Assembly (NCBI GenBank): GCA_903879975.1
Contig: CAIRNL010000037.1
Location: forward strand, 1 to 15,944
DNA length: 15,944 nucleotides
DNA from: an uncultured Chloroflexota bacterium
Lineage (GTDB): Bacteria > Chloroflexota > Anaerolineae > Caldilineales > Caldilineaceae
Direction: 5' to 3'
The first letter of the stretch is position 1. Every line of letters begins with the position of its first letter. The position numbers and the translations under genes are program-made. The notes beneath the pieces were generated by a model, which had not been told where the DNA came from, did not search any database, and worked only from the letters and a program-made list of their open reading frames with translations. Of this stretch, positions 1 through 7,919 are shown piece by piece.

Positions 1-14
1 CATGGAAGGACACG

Positions 15-39
15 AACAAGGCCTGGGATAGACCTTGTT
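15..39 (-). terminator. possible terminator hairpin of the exported-protein gene
   Basis: A perfect 7-bp inverted repeat (AACAAGG at 15-21, CCTTGTT at 33-39) with an 11-base loop begins 11 bases past the stop codon of the - strand gene ending at 50. Its position suits a transcript end, but no T-run follows it in the - direction, so intrinsic termination is uncertain. Confidence 0.3.
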
Positions 40-49
40 GGGCTTCAGC

Positions 50-1270
50 TTACTGCATCATCGCCTCGGCTGGAACAATCACAGCGTCGGCTGGAGCCTC
101 AATCGTCTGCTCCTCATCGATGGCGGAGTTGATCACGGTGGTAGAGATGCTGATCGTCGACGCATCGGAGGACATCTGGTCGGCCGGCAGGGCGCCGCTC
201 ATGGCAACCATCTGCAGTAGGCCAGCGAGATCCCAGTCAAAGGAGTTTCTCTGTCCCAAGATGTAGTTCGGCTCGTCCAGGCTCACCATGGTGGTGCTGG
301 CTGCAGTCAGTCCCTGGAAGATCATAGGACCCATGAGACCGACCATCTGCATGGTCTGCTCGATGTCAGCTGCGGAAGGCGCATCGGCACCCAACACGCC
401 CGAATCGACCAGCCCCGTGATCAGGTCGACGAACTGCGGGCTGCTGATGAAGGAGAGCACGTCAAAGGTCGTCACGAAGACAGCGACCGGCGTACCGTCC
501 AAGTCACCATCGTCGACACGCTCGACGGTCTGGAACTGCTCGAAGGCCGCCGGGTCGCTCAGCGCTGCCGACAGGCCCATGAGTGCTGCGGCGGTAGCCG
601 CATCGCTGCCGCTGGCCATTGCGACTGCTTCAGGTTCCATAGAGGCGGCGGCCTGCTCAAAGATGCCCTGGTCGGCAGCAGCTTCCAGGAGGCGGCCCAG
701 CTCGAAGCCGATCCAGCCCGTCATGCTCTCGCCACCTTCCATGAGTGGTGCCAGTTCCGTGACATCGGCGTACAAGATTCCATCTGCAAGAATCAGCGGC
801 ACCGACAGAGCGGTCGGAACGACGATGCCGGCATCAGCCGACAGGGCAGTTGCCAATTCCTCGCTGACGGCCACGTCAATCTGTGCGTCGAACGCCCAGC
901 CATTGTAGAAGTCGACGAAGAGGTCTGGAGACTCGCTCATGAGAGCGGCGATCTCCTCCTGGCTCGTCGCCGCGGCCAGTTCCTGGGCAGCGGCCAGTGC
1001 GGCATCATCATAGGAGAAGGCGCCGCTCACCATCACATCGACGGCTGCTTCGCTCAGCGGCAAGCCGGGGATACCGACCAACTGGGTGCTGTACACTGCA
1101 GAGGCCTGGTAGGAGGCAACCTCCTGCATGTTCTCCGAGGCGGCAGTGAGGAGGGCACAGTCGGCCTCATCGAGGTCACCGCAGAAGGGTTCGGCCTGCG
1201 CAAACGCCGTGCTGAAGGTCGCCAGCAGTAAAACCAGTACCAACAGCAGAGAGAGGACTTTTGAACGCAT
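50..1270 (-). CDS. exported protein of unknown function, possibly LppX/LolA-like
   Basis: The 406-residue product starts with a classic Sec signal peptide: MRSK, a long Leu/Val core, then AFAQA, with probable cleavage near residue 26. The mature part opens with a Cys pair (C30 and C38), is rich in Ala, Asp and Glu, and has no further membrane helix. There is no lipobox Cys at the cleavage site, so it is likely released or wall-associated rather than a lipoprotein. Stretches such as 'VASYQASAVYST', a DGILYADV strand and a GWIGFE strand recall the alternating strands of LppX/LolA-type lipid-binding folds; this is a weak inference by eye. The ATG at 1270 is well supported by AAGGAG nine bases upstream on the - strand. 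The gene is divergent from the GNAT-like gene across a 279-base spacer and shows no link in function to it. The reading frame is sure; the function is unknown. Confidence 0.85.
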   Translation of the reverse strand: MRSKVLSLLLVLVLLLATFSTAFAQAEPFCGDLDEADCALLTAASENMQEVASYQASAVYSTQLVGIPGLPLSEAAVDVMVSGAFSYDDAALAAAQELAAATSQEEIAALMSESPDLFVDFYNGWAFDAQIDVAVSEELATALSADAGIVVPTALSVPLILADGILYADVTELAPLMEGGESMTGWIGFELGRLLEAAADQGIFEQAAASMEPEAVAMASGSDAATAAALMGLSAALSDPAAFEQFQTVERVDDGDLDGTPVAVFVTTFDVLSFISSPQFVDLITGLVDSGVLGADAPSAADIEQTMQMVGLMGPMIFQGLTAASTTMVSLDEPNYILGQRNSFDWDLAGLLQMVAMSGALPADQMSSDASTISISTTVINSAIDEEQTIEAPADAVIVPAEAMMQ

Positions 1271-1506
1271 ACGTAGAAGCTCCTTTCAAAATTTGACGTT
1301 GTAGGTTACTACAGGGCAAAGGTAGTGCTGTGAAGTTCATCCGTAATGGATATCTAATGCTACCATGCTTCAAGAAATTCGTAAACCGGCATTTTCGCCA
1401 CGTTGTTTTTCGTGCAGCAGGTGGTTTCGCAGGCATTTGCCCCCTTTCTCTTCGCCTGGGAAAGTCGACACCATATTAACATAATGCAATTCGTGTTGTG
1501 GATTAC

Positions 1507-1535
1507 TTGCCCGCCCCAGCAAAGTACGATACAAT
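1507..1535 (+). promoter_or_regulatory. sigma70-type promoter of the GNAT-like gene
   Basis: TTGCCC (1507-1512; 4 of 6 to TTGACA) and TACAAT (1530-1535; 5 of 6 to TATAAT) are separated by exactly 17 bases. Transcription would begin near 1542, only about eight bases before the GTG at 1550, which has no Shine-Dalgarno sequence. The rest of the spacer 1271-1506 shows no gene, and only a weak - strand candidate for the exported-protein gene. Confidence 0.5.
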
Positions 1536-1549
1536 AGAATCAGTTATTT

Positions 1550-2658
1550 GTGGAGTCACATTTTGAACCAACCGCACTCCTTTGCGGAGATTTGAAGCCG
1601 GTGATCCGCCCGTTTCAACTTGGCGACCTCTACCTGATTCAGCGCCTGAGCCGTCAGGCCATGCACTTTCCCTGCGCCCAGTCGTTTTTGCAACCGCACG
1701 CCATGGCGCCCGTTGCATTGAGCGCCATCCTGCCCTGGAGCCCGACAGGGGTCGCCACCTATGTGTTGCGTCAGAAGGGACATGGATTGGTACACGAGGG
1801 TGCACTGCAGATTGTACGGCGGACGGGGCGCCCTGAGGCAGATATTCTTTGCCTTGCGCCAAGCATCGCCGCACCCAGCGGGCATCCGGCCATCTGGACA
1901 AAATTGCTGGCGCATCTGGCACACGAGGCGCCGGGACTGGCGATTGACCGGCTCTACGCGGATGTGCCGGAGCAGCCGCTATTAGTCAACACTTTTGTCG
2001 GCGTCGGTTTCCAACCCTATTGCCGGCAGACCGTCTGGCGCCACTTTGCGCCGGGTGTAGCTGCAGCCGAGGTCCGGCCGGTTGGCACTGTCCGTCCTCG
2101 TGCAGCCATGGACGACTGGGCGCTGTTGCGTCTCTACAGCAAGACAGTGCCCGTGCGCGTACAGGCGGCCGAGGGCGCGACCGGCGAGTCCGCAACACAA
2201 CCGCCGTTCCTGGAGAACAATCGTGCGGAAAACAGCGTTACCTACATAGCGCTCGACGTTGAGAGTGTGGTAGGTGCTTTCCAGTTGACGGTGGGCAGCA
2301 GCGGCACATGGCTACACGTATGGGCCGATACGCTGCAACCGGATACGACGATACTGCGGGTGTTGATCGGGCAGGCGCTGCGGGTAGTGGCCGAGCGGCG
2401 CTGGCCAGCGCCGCTCTACGTGGCGTCGAGTGACTTCCACGGTGCGATCGAAACGATTCTCAACGACTTTGGCTTTGCGCCATTTAGTGACCGTGTCAGG
2501 ATGGTGAAACATGTAGTCAAGTGGGTGCGCGAGAGTGTCTCGACCGCCGTACCGGTAGTTGAGACGACAAGCGAAGTCGTGCCGACCTCATTTGCGCCGC
2601 CTGGGGCTGTGCCGACGTCAGTACCCTCATCCGCCGCCATCGATTCAGGAAAAGCCTA

Positions 2659-2659
<1 letters not shown>
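1550..2659 (+). CDS. probable tandem GNAT-like acetyltransferase
   Basis: The product has 369 residues. Two parts can be seen. Residues 18-170 open with VIRPFQLGDL, typical of GNAT strand 1 and helix 1, and contain FVGVGFQPY (149-157), like the late GNAT 'neighbour...GF' element. Residues 180-325 start again with VRPRAAMDDW and end with NDFGFAPFSD (305-314), so this looks like two GNAT folds in a row. A clear acetyl-CoA-binding Q/RxxGxG/A loop is not evident in either half, so activity is uncertain. The last 45 residues are Pro/Ser/Val-rich and probably disordered. GTG 1550 lies just after a promoter; GTG 1601, which begins at VIRPFQ and has GCGGAG upstream, is an alternative start. The stop overlaps the GTG of the R3H ATPase by one base, so the two are probably co-translated. 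The acetyl acceptor is unknown. Confidence 0.75.
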
Positions 2660-4338
<1,679 letters not shown>

Positions 4339-4346
4339 TTGAGACG

Positions 4347-4372
4347 GGCCAGGGGTCTCCCCGCTCCTGGTT
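4347..4372 (+). terminator. possible transcript-end hairpin after the R3H ATPase gene
   Basis: CCAGG (4349-4353) pairs with CCTGG (4366-4370), extendable by two G-U pairs. A competing inner stem AGGGG/CCCC is also possible. It starts nine bases after the stop codon, but only a mixed CGCTTGCT follows and not a T-run, so this is a weak call. Confidence 0.28.
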
Positions 4373-4422
4373 CGCTTGCTCCGTGCCAGTTCATGCTGCG
4401 CCGTACCTGTCTGCCAGAGGGC

Positions 4423-4444
4423 GCAGGGGGGCGATTGCCCCTGC
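4423..4444. other. GC-rich hairpin in the spacer before tmk
   Basis: GCAGGGG (4423-4429) and CCCCTGC (4438-4444) form a perfect 7-bp stem with an 8-base loop. A second, wider inverted repeat, GGTGCAT (4447-4453) and ATGCACC (4499-4505), follows. Both lie upstream of the predicted tmk start of transcription, so they would belong to the end of the ATPase transcript or act at the DNA level. The spacer 4339-4620 holds no convincing gene. Confidence 0.3.
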
Positions 4445-4543
4445 ACGGTGCATGCCCAAAGGCACGGCCAGGCACTCGTCCGTAGGCCTCATCGGGGTAT
4501 GCACCTGCATCGTGTTATGGTGTGCGGCGATTTGGCCGAGGAA

Positions 4544-4552
4544 TGGTATAAT
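4544..4552 (+). promoter_or_regulatory. extended -10 promoter of tmk-darA
   Basis: TGGTATAAT is a perfect TATAAT hexamer (4547-4552) preceded by the TGn extension. No good -35 hexamer lies 16-18 bases upstream (GCGGCG at 17), as is usual for extended -10 promoters. The start of transcription would be near 4559, giving a leader of about 60 bases before the GTG at 4621. Confidence 0.5.
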
Positions 4553-4620
4553 CCTGGATACAGCCGTCAGGCGACCCGCGCTATTTTGTCCAGCATGTAT
4601 CACAGGTGGTCGAATCCGTT

Positions 4621-5259
4621 GTGAGTCTCTTTATCACCTTTGAAGGTCCCGAGGGGAGCGGCAAGACAACCCAGATTCGGCTGCTGGCCGATCTGCTTGC
4701 GGGCGAGGGGCTGGCCATCACAACGACGCGCGAGCCGGGCGGTACCCGGATCGGCAATGCTGTACGCGCCCTGCTGCTCGACCCAGAGCACACCGAGATG
4801 AGTCTGCGCGCCGAAGCCCTGCTCTTCCAGGCCGCCCGCGCGCAACTGGTCGATGAGGTGATCCGGCCTGCGTTGGTTGCCGGCGCCGTGGTACTCTGCG
4901 ATCGCTATGCCGACAGCACACTGGCCTATCAGGGCTACGGCCACGGCCAGGAACTGGAGCCGCTGCGTCAGCTCGGCGCGTACGCCACAGGCGGCCTGCT
5001 CCCGAACCTGACCGTCTATCTTGACATCGACGTACAGGCTGGGCTGGCGCGCAAACGCGCTGGCGCGGCCGAAGAGTGGAATCGCATGGAAAACAAGGCG
5101 ATCGCCTTTCACCAGCGCGTGCGTGAGGGTTATCTGCGTCTGGCTGCGGGCGATTTGGCGCGTTGGCTGGTTGTGGACGCCAGCCAGACTGCGGCGACGA
5201 TCCATGCGGCGGTGGCAGCGCGCGTCAGCACGCTGCTGCGCACGATGGCCGGCGACTAA
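4621..5259 (+). CDS. tmk: thymidylate kinase
   Basis: The enzyme phosphorylates dTMP to dTDP with ATP, in the cytoplasm, for DNA precursor supply. From the chosen GTG the product has 212 residues, the usual length. The P-loop EGPEGSGKTT lies at 8-17, TREPGGT at 36-42 and the DRY signature at 94-96, followed by STLAYQGYG. The LID region (about 144-158, with RKRAG and RMEN) carries arginines while the P-loop lacks one, the pattern of E. coli-type bacterial enzymes. GTG 4621 is preferred because it places the usual short lead (MSLFITFEG) before the P-loop and has AGGTGG 11 bases upstream; an in-frame GTG at 4606 would add five residues. darA follows 40 bases downstream. In Firmicutes tmk and darA (yaaQ) are likewise neighbours, but holB is not next here. 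Confidence 0.95.
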   Translation: MSLFITFEGPEGSGKTTQIRLLADLLAGEGLAITTTREPGGTRIGNAVRALLLDPEHTEMSLRAEALLFQAARAQLVDEVIRPALVAGAVVLCDRYADSTLAYQGYGHGQELEPLRQLGAYATGGLLPNLTVYLDIDVQAGLARKRAGAAEEWNRMENKAIAFHQRVREGYLRLAAGDLARWLVVDASQTAATIHAAVAARVSTLLRTMAGD

Positions 5260-5299
5260 ACAATTGGGTTCACAACGGAGCAAGGAAAGGACGGCGACG

Positions 5300-5629
5300 A
5301 TGAAGCTGGTAATGGGCATTATCAACAGCGACGACACACGCAATGTGCTCGACCGCCTGGCGCGGCGTGGTTTCTCGGCAACGGTGACGAGCACGACGGG
5401 CGGCTTCCTGCGCGTGGGCAACACGACCATCTTCTGTGGGGTAGAGGATGCAAAGGTAGACGAGGTCCTCTCTATCTTTCGCGAGAGTTGTCCAAGCCGC
5501 ATCCAGTACGTGACGCCATTGCCGCCGGTGATGGAACCGGGCGAGGTACACATTCCGACGCCCGTGGAGAAGCACATGGGTGGAGCGACGATCTTCGTGC
5601 TGGACGTCGCCCACTTCGAAAAGATTTGA
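5300..5629 (+). CDS. darA: cyclic-di-AMP receptor-like PII-type protein
   Basis: This 109-residue protein matches the DarA/PstA (YaaQ) family, trimeric PII-like proteins that bind cyclic-di-AMP in Firmicutes. The hallmark TTGGFLR (32-38) and GNTT (40-43) are intact, as are CGVED (46-50) and VDEVLSIF in the following helix. The C-terminal part, with PTPVEKHMGGATIFVLDV, resembles the PYPVE...GGATVFV strand of the staphylococcal protein. AAGGAAAGG lies 10-18 bases before the ATG at 5300. The pairing with tmk mirrors the Bacillus tmk-yaaQ order and supports the identity. The output partner of DarA is not settled even in model species, and no cyclase or phosphodiesterase lies in this window. The gene is short and reading frames in other phases cover it, but this frame is clearly the coding one. 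Confidence 0.92.
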   Translation: MKLVMGIINSDDTRNVLDRLARRGFSATVTSTTGGFLRVGNTTIFCGVEDAKVDEVLSIFRESCPSRIQYVTPLPPVMEPGEVHIPTPVEKHMGGATIFVLDVAHFEKI

Positions 5630-5639
5630 ACCCCGACCA

Positions 5640-5651
5640 GGGTCGCGACCC
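5640..5651. other. perfect 12-base palindrome between convergent genes
   Basis: GGGTCGCGACCC is a perfect palindrome 11 bases past the darA stop, in the spacer shared with the convergent fmdB-like gene. It could fold into a small 4-bp hairpin on either transcript or be a protein site. No T-run adjoins it, so terminator function is doubtful. Confidence 0.2.
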
Positions 5652-5763
5652 CCTTGCTGCAGCGGGCATGAAAAGACAGAAAGGTGTGCTGGGGTGGCTG
5701 CGATCCTGCTTATCGCCTGTGCAGCGGTGGTGACGGGGTACAACAGGAATGGCGGCTGGCGGA

Positions 5764-6177
5764 CTACAGGTCGAAATTTCCACCGCCCATGCCGCCCATG
5801 CCGCCCAGGTCATCGCCGCCCAGGTCCGGCATAGACTTTTCAATTTCTTCGGGGCTATCCCCGCGCTCCAGCCGCTCGACCATTTCAGACATCTCGGCAT
5901 CGAGGGGCTCGCCCATCTCATCGCTCATCTTGCGCATGAAGCCGGCCAGCGCGCGCGGGTCTTCGTTCTCCAACCCAGCCATAAACGAGGGATCGGACAT
6001 CGCGTCGAGGCGGGCATCTTCGGACTTGAGCACGGCCACGCGGCTGACCAGGCGGCGCAGGCGTGCGCCTTCGCACTGTGGGCAGCATGCGGCATCATCG
6101 CTGGCAGCCGAAAAGGTACGAAAGAAGACACTCACCCGTTTCCGACAATCGAGGCAGAAATACTCATAGATTGGCAT
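5764..6177 (-). CDS. FmdB-family zinc-ribbon protein with a GGM-rich tail
   Basis: The start MPIYEYFC is the signature of the FmdB putative regulatory family. Four cysteines as two CxxC pairs (C8/C11 and C32/C35) would hold one zinc ion. The family is usually about 70-110 residues; this one has 137, with an acidic, Met-rich helical middle (58-115) and a tail GGMGGMGGG (125-133) reminiscent of the GroEL C-terminus. FmdB was named from the formamidase/amidase regulon of Methylophilus, but the role of most members is unknown. The gene is convergent with darA and divergent from gmk, so it probably has its own promoter within 6178-6405, though none stands out. No strong ribosome site is seen, only a purine run AAAAGAGAGAG before the ATG. 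Confidence 0.85.
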   Translation of the reverse strand: MPIYEYFCLDCRKRVSVFFRTFSAASDDAACCPQCEGARLRRLVSRVAVLKSEDARLDAMSDPSFMAGLENEDPRALAGFMRKMSDEMGEPLDAEMSEMVERLERGDSPEEIEKSMPDLGGDDLGGMGGMGGGNFDL

Positions 6178-6364
6178 GGCTCTCTCTTTTACCCTCGCGA
6201 TTCCTCACGTATACTGTCACATGGGTCGTTGCGCCGGATGATCTCGGCGAGGCAGCGGCCCATGCGCATCGGTGCGTCGATCGAAGCAGCGAGTGACTGG
6301 GTGCCACATTTCGCTCGATGGCTGCGATTATAGCCGCACTCTGCACGACCGTTCAAGATTCCAA

Positions 6365-6388
6365 TGCGCCGGGCGCACTGCGGCCGCA
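6365..6388. promoter_or_regulatory. two adjacent palindromes before the gmk ribosome site
   Basis: TGCGC-CGG-GCGCA (6365-6377) and TGCGGCCGCA (6379-6388) stand side by side and end five bases before the GAGGAGG ribosome site of gmk. They could form leader hairpins near the start or mark an operator. In GC-rich DNA such pairs can arise by chance. The rest of the 228-base spacer 6178-6405 shows nothing firm. Confidence 0.22.
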
Positions 6389-6393
6389 CACTT

Positions 6394-6400
6394 GAGGAGG
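6394..6400 (+). promoter_or_regulatory. strong ribosome binding site deciding the gmk start
   Basis: GAGGAGG sits five bases before TTG 6406. It argues for that TTG rather than the in-frame ATG at 6364, which has no ribosome site and would run through the two palindromes. Confidence 0.6.
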
Positions 6401-6405
6401 GTTGC

Positions 6406-7059
6406 TTGTTCTCTTTACAGCAGGAACAGGACCATGAAGTCGAGGCACTCTATAGTAGCCTCAACACGCCGCGTCCTGTGTTGGTGGTGCTCTCCGGCCC
6501 CAGCGGCGTCGGCAAAGACTCGGTGATTCAAGGGTTGAAGGAGAGCGGCTACCCCTTCCATTTCGTCGTCACTGCGACGACACGGCCGCGGCGGCTCAGC
6601 GAAGTTGACGGCAACGACTATCACTTCGTCTCTGTCGGCGACTTCGCCGAAATGATCGAGAACAACGAACTGATCGAGTATGCGGTCGTCTACGGGGACT
6701 ATAAGGGCATCCCCAAGAAACATGTGCGCGAGGCGCTGGCCAGCGGTCAGGATGTCATCATGCGCATCGACGTGCAGGGTGCTGCCACGATTCGCTCGCT
6801 CGTCCCCAATGCAGTCACCATCTTCCTCACCGCCGAGAGCGAGGAAGAACTGGTGCGCCGGCTGCAACGGCGCAAGACGGAACCACCCGACCAGCTCAAA
6901 ATGCGTATCGTCACGGCGCGGCGCGAGCTACGTCGCTTTACCGAATTCGACTACGTGGTCATCAACCGTGAAGAGCAACTCGATGGAGCCGTCGATCAGG
7001 TGCTCAGCATCATTCGCGCCGAGAAGAGCCGCGTGAACTGGACTCCGGTGATCTTATGA
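6406..7059 (+). CDS. gmk: guanylate kinase
   Basis: The enzyme converts GMP to GDP with ATP. The product from TTG 6406 has 217 residues; about 24 of these precede the core, slightly more than usual. The P-loop reads GPSGVGKDS (31-39), followed by the GMP-binding part: TATTRPRR (56-63) and DGNDYHFV (68-75), then EYAVVYGDYKGIPK. The IDVQGA segment (about 124) and RRLQRR arginines of the lid are also present, so the family is certain. One oddity is Asp in place of the Ser/Thr that follows the P-loop Lys. The stop codon overlaps the ATG of the rhomboid gene (ATGA). An ATG at 6364 would add 14 residues but lacks a ribosome site. Confidence 0.95.
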   Translation: MFSLQQEQDHEVEALYSSLNTPRPVLVVLSGPSGVGKDSVIQGLKESGYPFHFVVTATTRPRRLSEVDGNDYHFVSVGDFAEMIENNELIEYAVVYGDYKGIPKKHVREALASGQDVIMRIDVQGAATIRSLVPNAVTIFLTAESEEELVRRLQRRKTEPPDQLKMRIVTARRELRRFTEFDYVVINREEQLDGAVDQVLSIIRAEKSRVNWTPVIL

Positions 7060-7865
7060 GACTGCAAGGACCGACACCGGCCGACCTGCCACCTGTGCAA
7101 GCCGAGCTGCGTCCGCAGTTCTACATCAGGCTGAGCAAGCCGACGGCCACGCGCGTTCTGCTCGTGGTGATTCTGGCCATTTTTGTCGTCGAAGTTGCGC
7201 TCAGTTTCCTGATCTCTCGCTCACTCTTGGCGTTGACCAGCCCCAGCATCGAAGTGTTGGTGCTGATGGGCGCCAAAGTCAACGAGTTTATTGCCCAAGG
7301 CGAAGTGTGGCGGCTCTTCACTGCCATCTTCCTACATGGCGGCGTGATACACGTCATGTTCAACCTTTACGCGCTCTATGCGTTGGGGCCTCTGCTGGAA
7401 GGGTACACGGGCCACATGCGCTTCCTGACCATCTTCCTGATCAGCGGCCTGTATGGCAGCCTGTTCAGCTATGCGCTTTCCGGCCCTATCTCTGTCGGAG
7501 CATCCGGCGCCGTCTTCGGCCTGTTGGGAGGCATCTCGGTCTACTTCCTGAAGTATCGCAACAACTTCGGCACGCAGGGCCGCTCCATCCTGCAGAACAT
7601 GGCTATCGTCCTGGTGCTGAACCTCATCATCGGCTTCAGTTCCGGCTTCATCGACAACTGGGGGCACATTGGCGGTCTGGTGGGCGGAGCGCTCGTTGCA
7701 TTTGGCATCCTGCCGCGCTATTGTCAGCCGCAGGCAATCCAGCCAGGTGCGCAGGCGCTCGAAGTGGTAGAGCGCCGCGTGCTGGAGGCCATCTGGGTCG
7801 TGCTGTGCCTGCTGCTGTTGATCATCGGCACGTATGCCACGACGACCATCCGTTTCGGCGGATGA
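7056..7865 (+). CDS. rhomboid family intramembrane serine protease
   Basis: Rhomboids cut other membrane proteins within the bilayer. This 269-residue protein has the catalytic serine in GASG (148-151, Ser150) and the catalytic histidine in WGHIGG (His204). The HGGVIHVMFN segment (94-103) gives the conserved His/His/Asn of transmembrane segment 2. The N-terminal 30 residues are soluble, a first helix lies at about 33-54, the six-helix core follows, and an extra hydrophobic segment lies at about 243-262 after the core, giving seven or more membrane passes. The ATG overlaps the gmk stop by four bases, a sign of translational coupling, and malQ begins 54 bases downstream. The substrate cannot be guessed from this context. 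Residues needed for activity are all present, so it should be an active protease rather than an inactive homologue. Confidence 0.94.
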   Translation: MRLQGPTPADLPPVQAELRPQFYIRLSKPTATRVLLVVILAIFVVEVALSFLISRSLLALTSPSIEVLVLMGAKVNEFIAQGEVWRLFTAIFLHGGVIHVMFNLYALYALGPLLEGYTGHMRFLTIFLISGLYGSLFSYALSGPISVGASGAVFGLLGGISVYFLKYRNNFGTQGRSILQNMAIVLVLNLIIGFSSGFIDNWGHIGGLVGGALVAFGILPRYCQPQAIQPGAQALEVVERRVLEAIWVVLCLLLLIIGTYATTTIRFGG

Positions 7866-7919
7866 ACTACAGGCCTGGAATCAGGATTAAGATTACCGCG
7901 GAGGTAGAGGAGGAGAGCA

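Noticed and set aside
288..908. A 206-residue + strand frame opposite the exported-protein gene
   Set aside because: It is Ser/Ala-rich low complexity mirrored from the - strand gene, which has a signal peptide and ribosome site.
4411..4505. tRNA or riboswitch in the hairpin-rich spacer
   Set aside because: No cloverleaf, T-loop or known aptamer core could be fitted, and the structures lie upstream of the predicted tmk start of transcription.
4383..4643. An 86-residue frame in the spacer before tmk
   Set aside because: It has no ribosome site, runs through the promoter into tmk and has a composition unlike a protein.
4600..5577. A 325-residue open frame on the - strand across tmk and darA
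   Set aside because: Both + strand genes carry full family signatures. The antisense product has no recognisable domain.
6364..6366. ATG as the start of gmk
   Set aside because: It has no ribosome site and reads through two palindromes, whereas TTG 6406 has GAGGAGG at good spacing.
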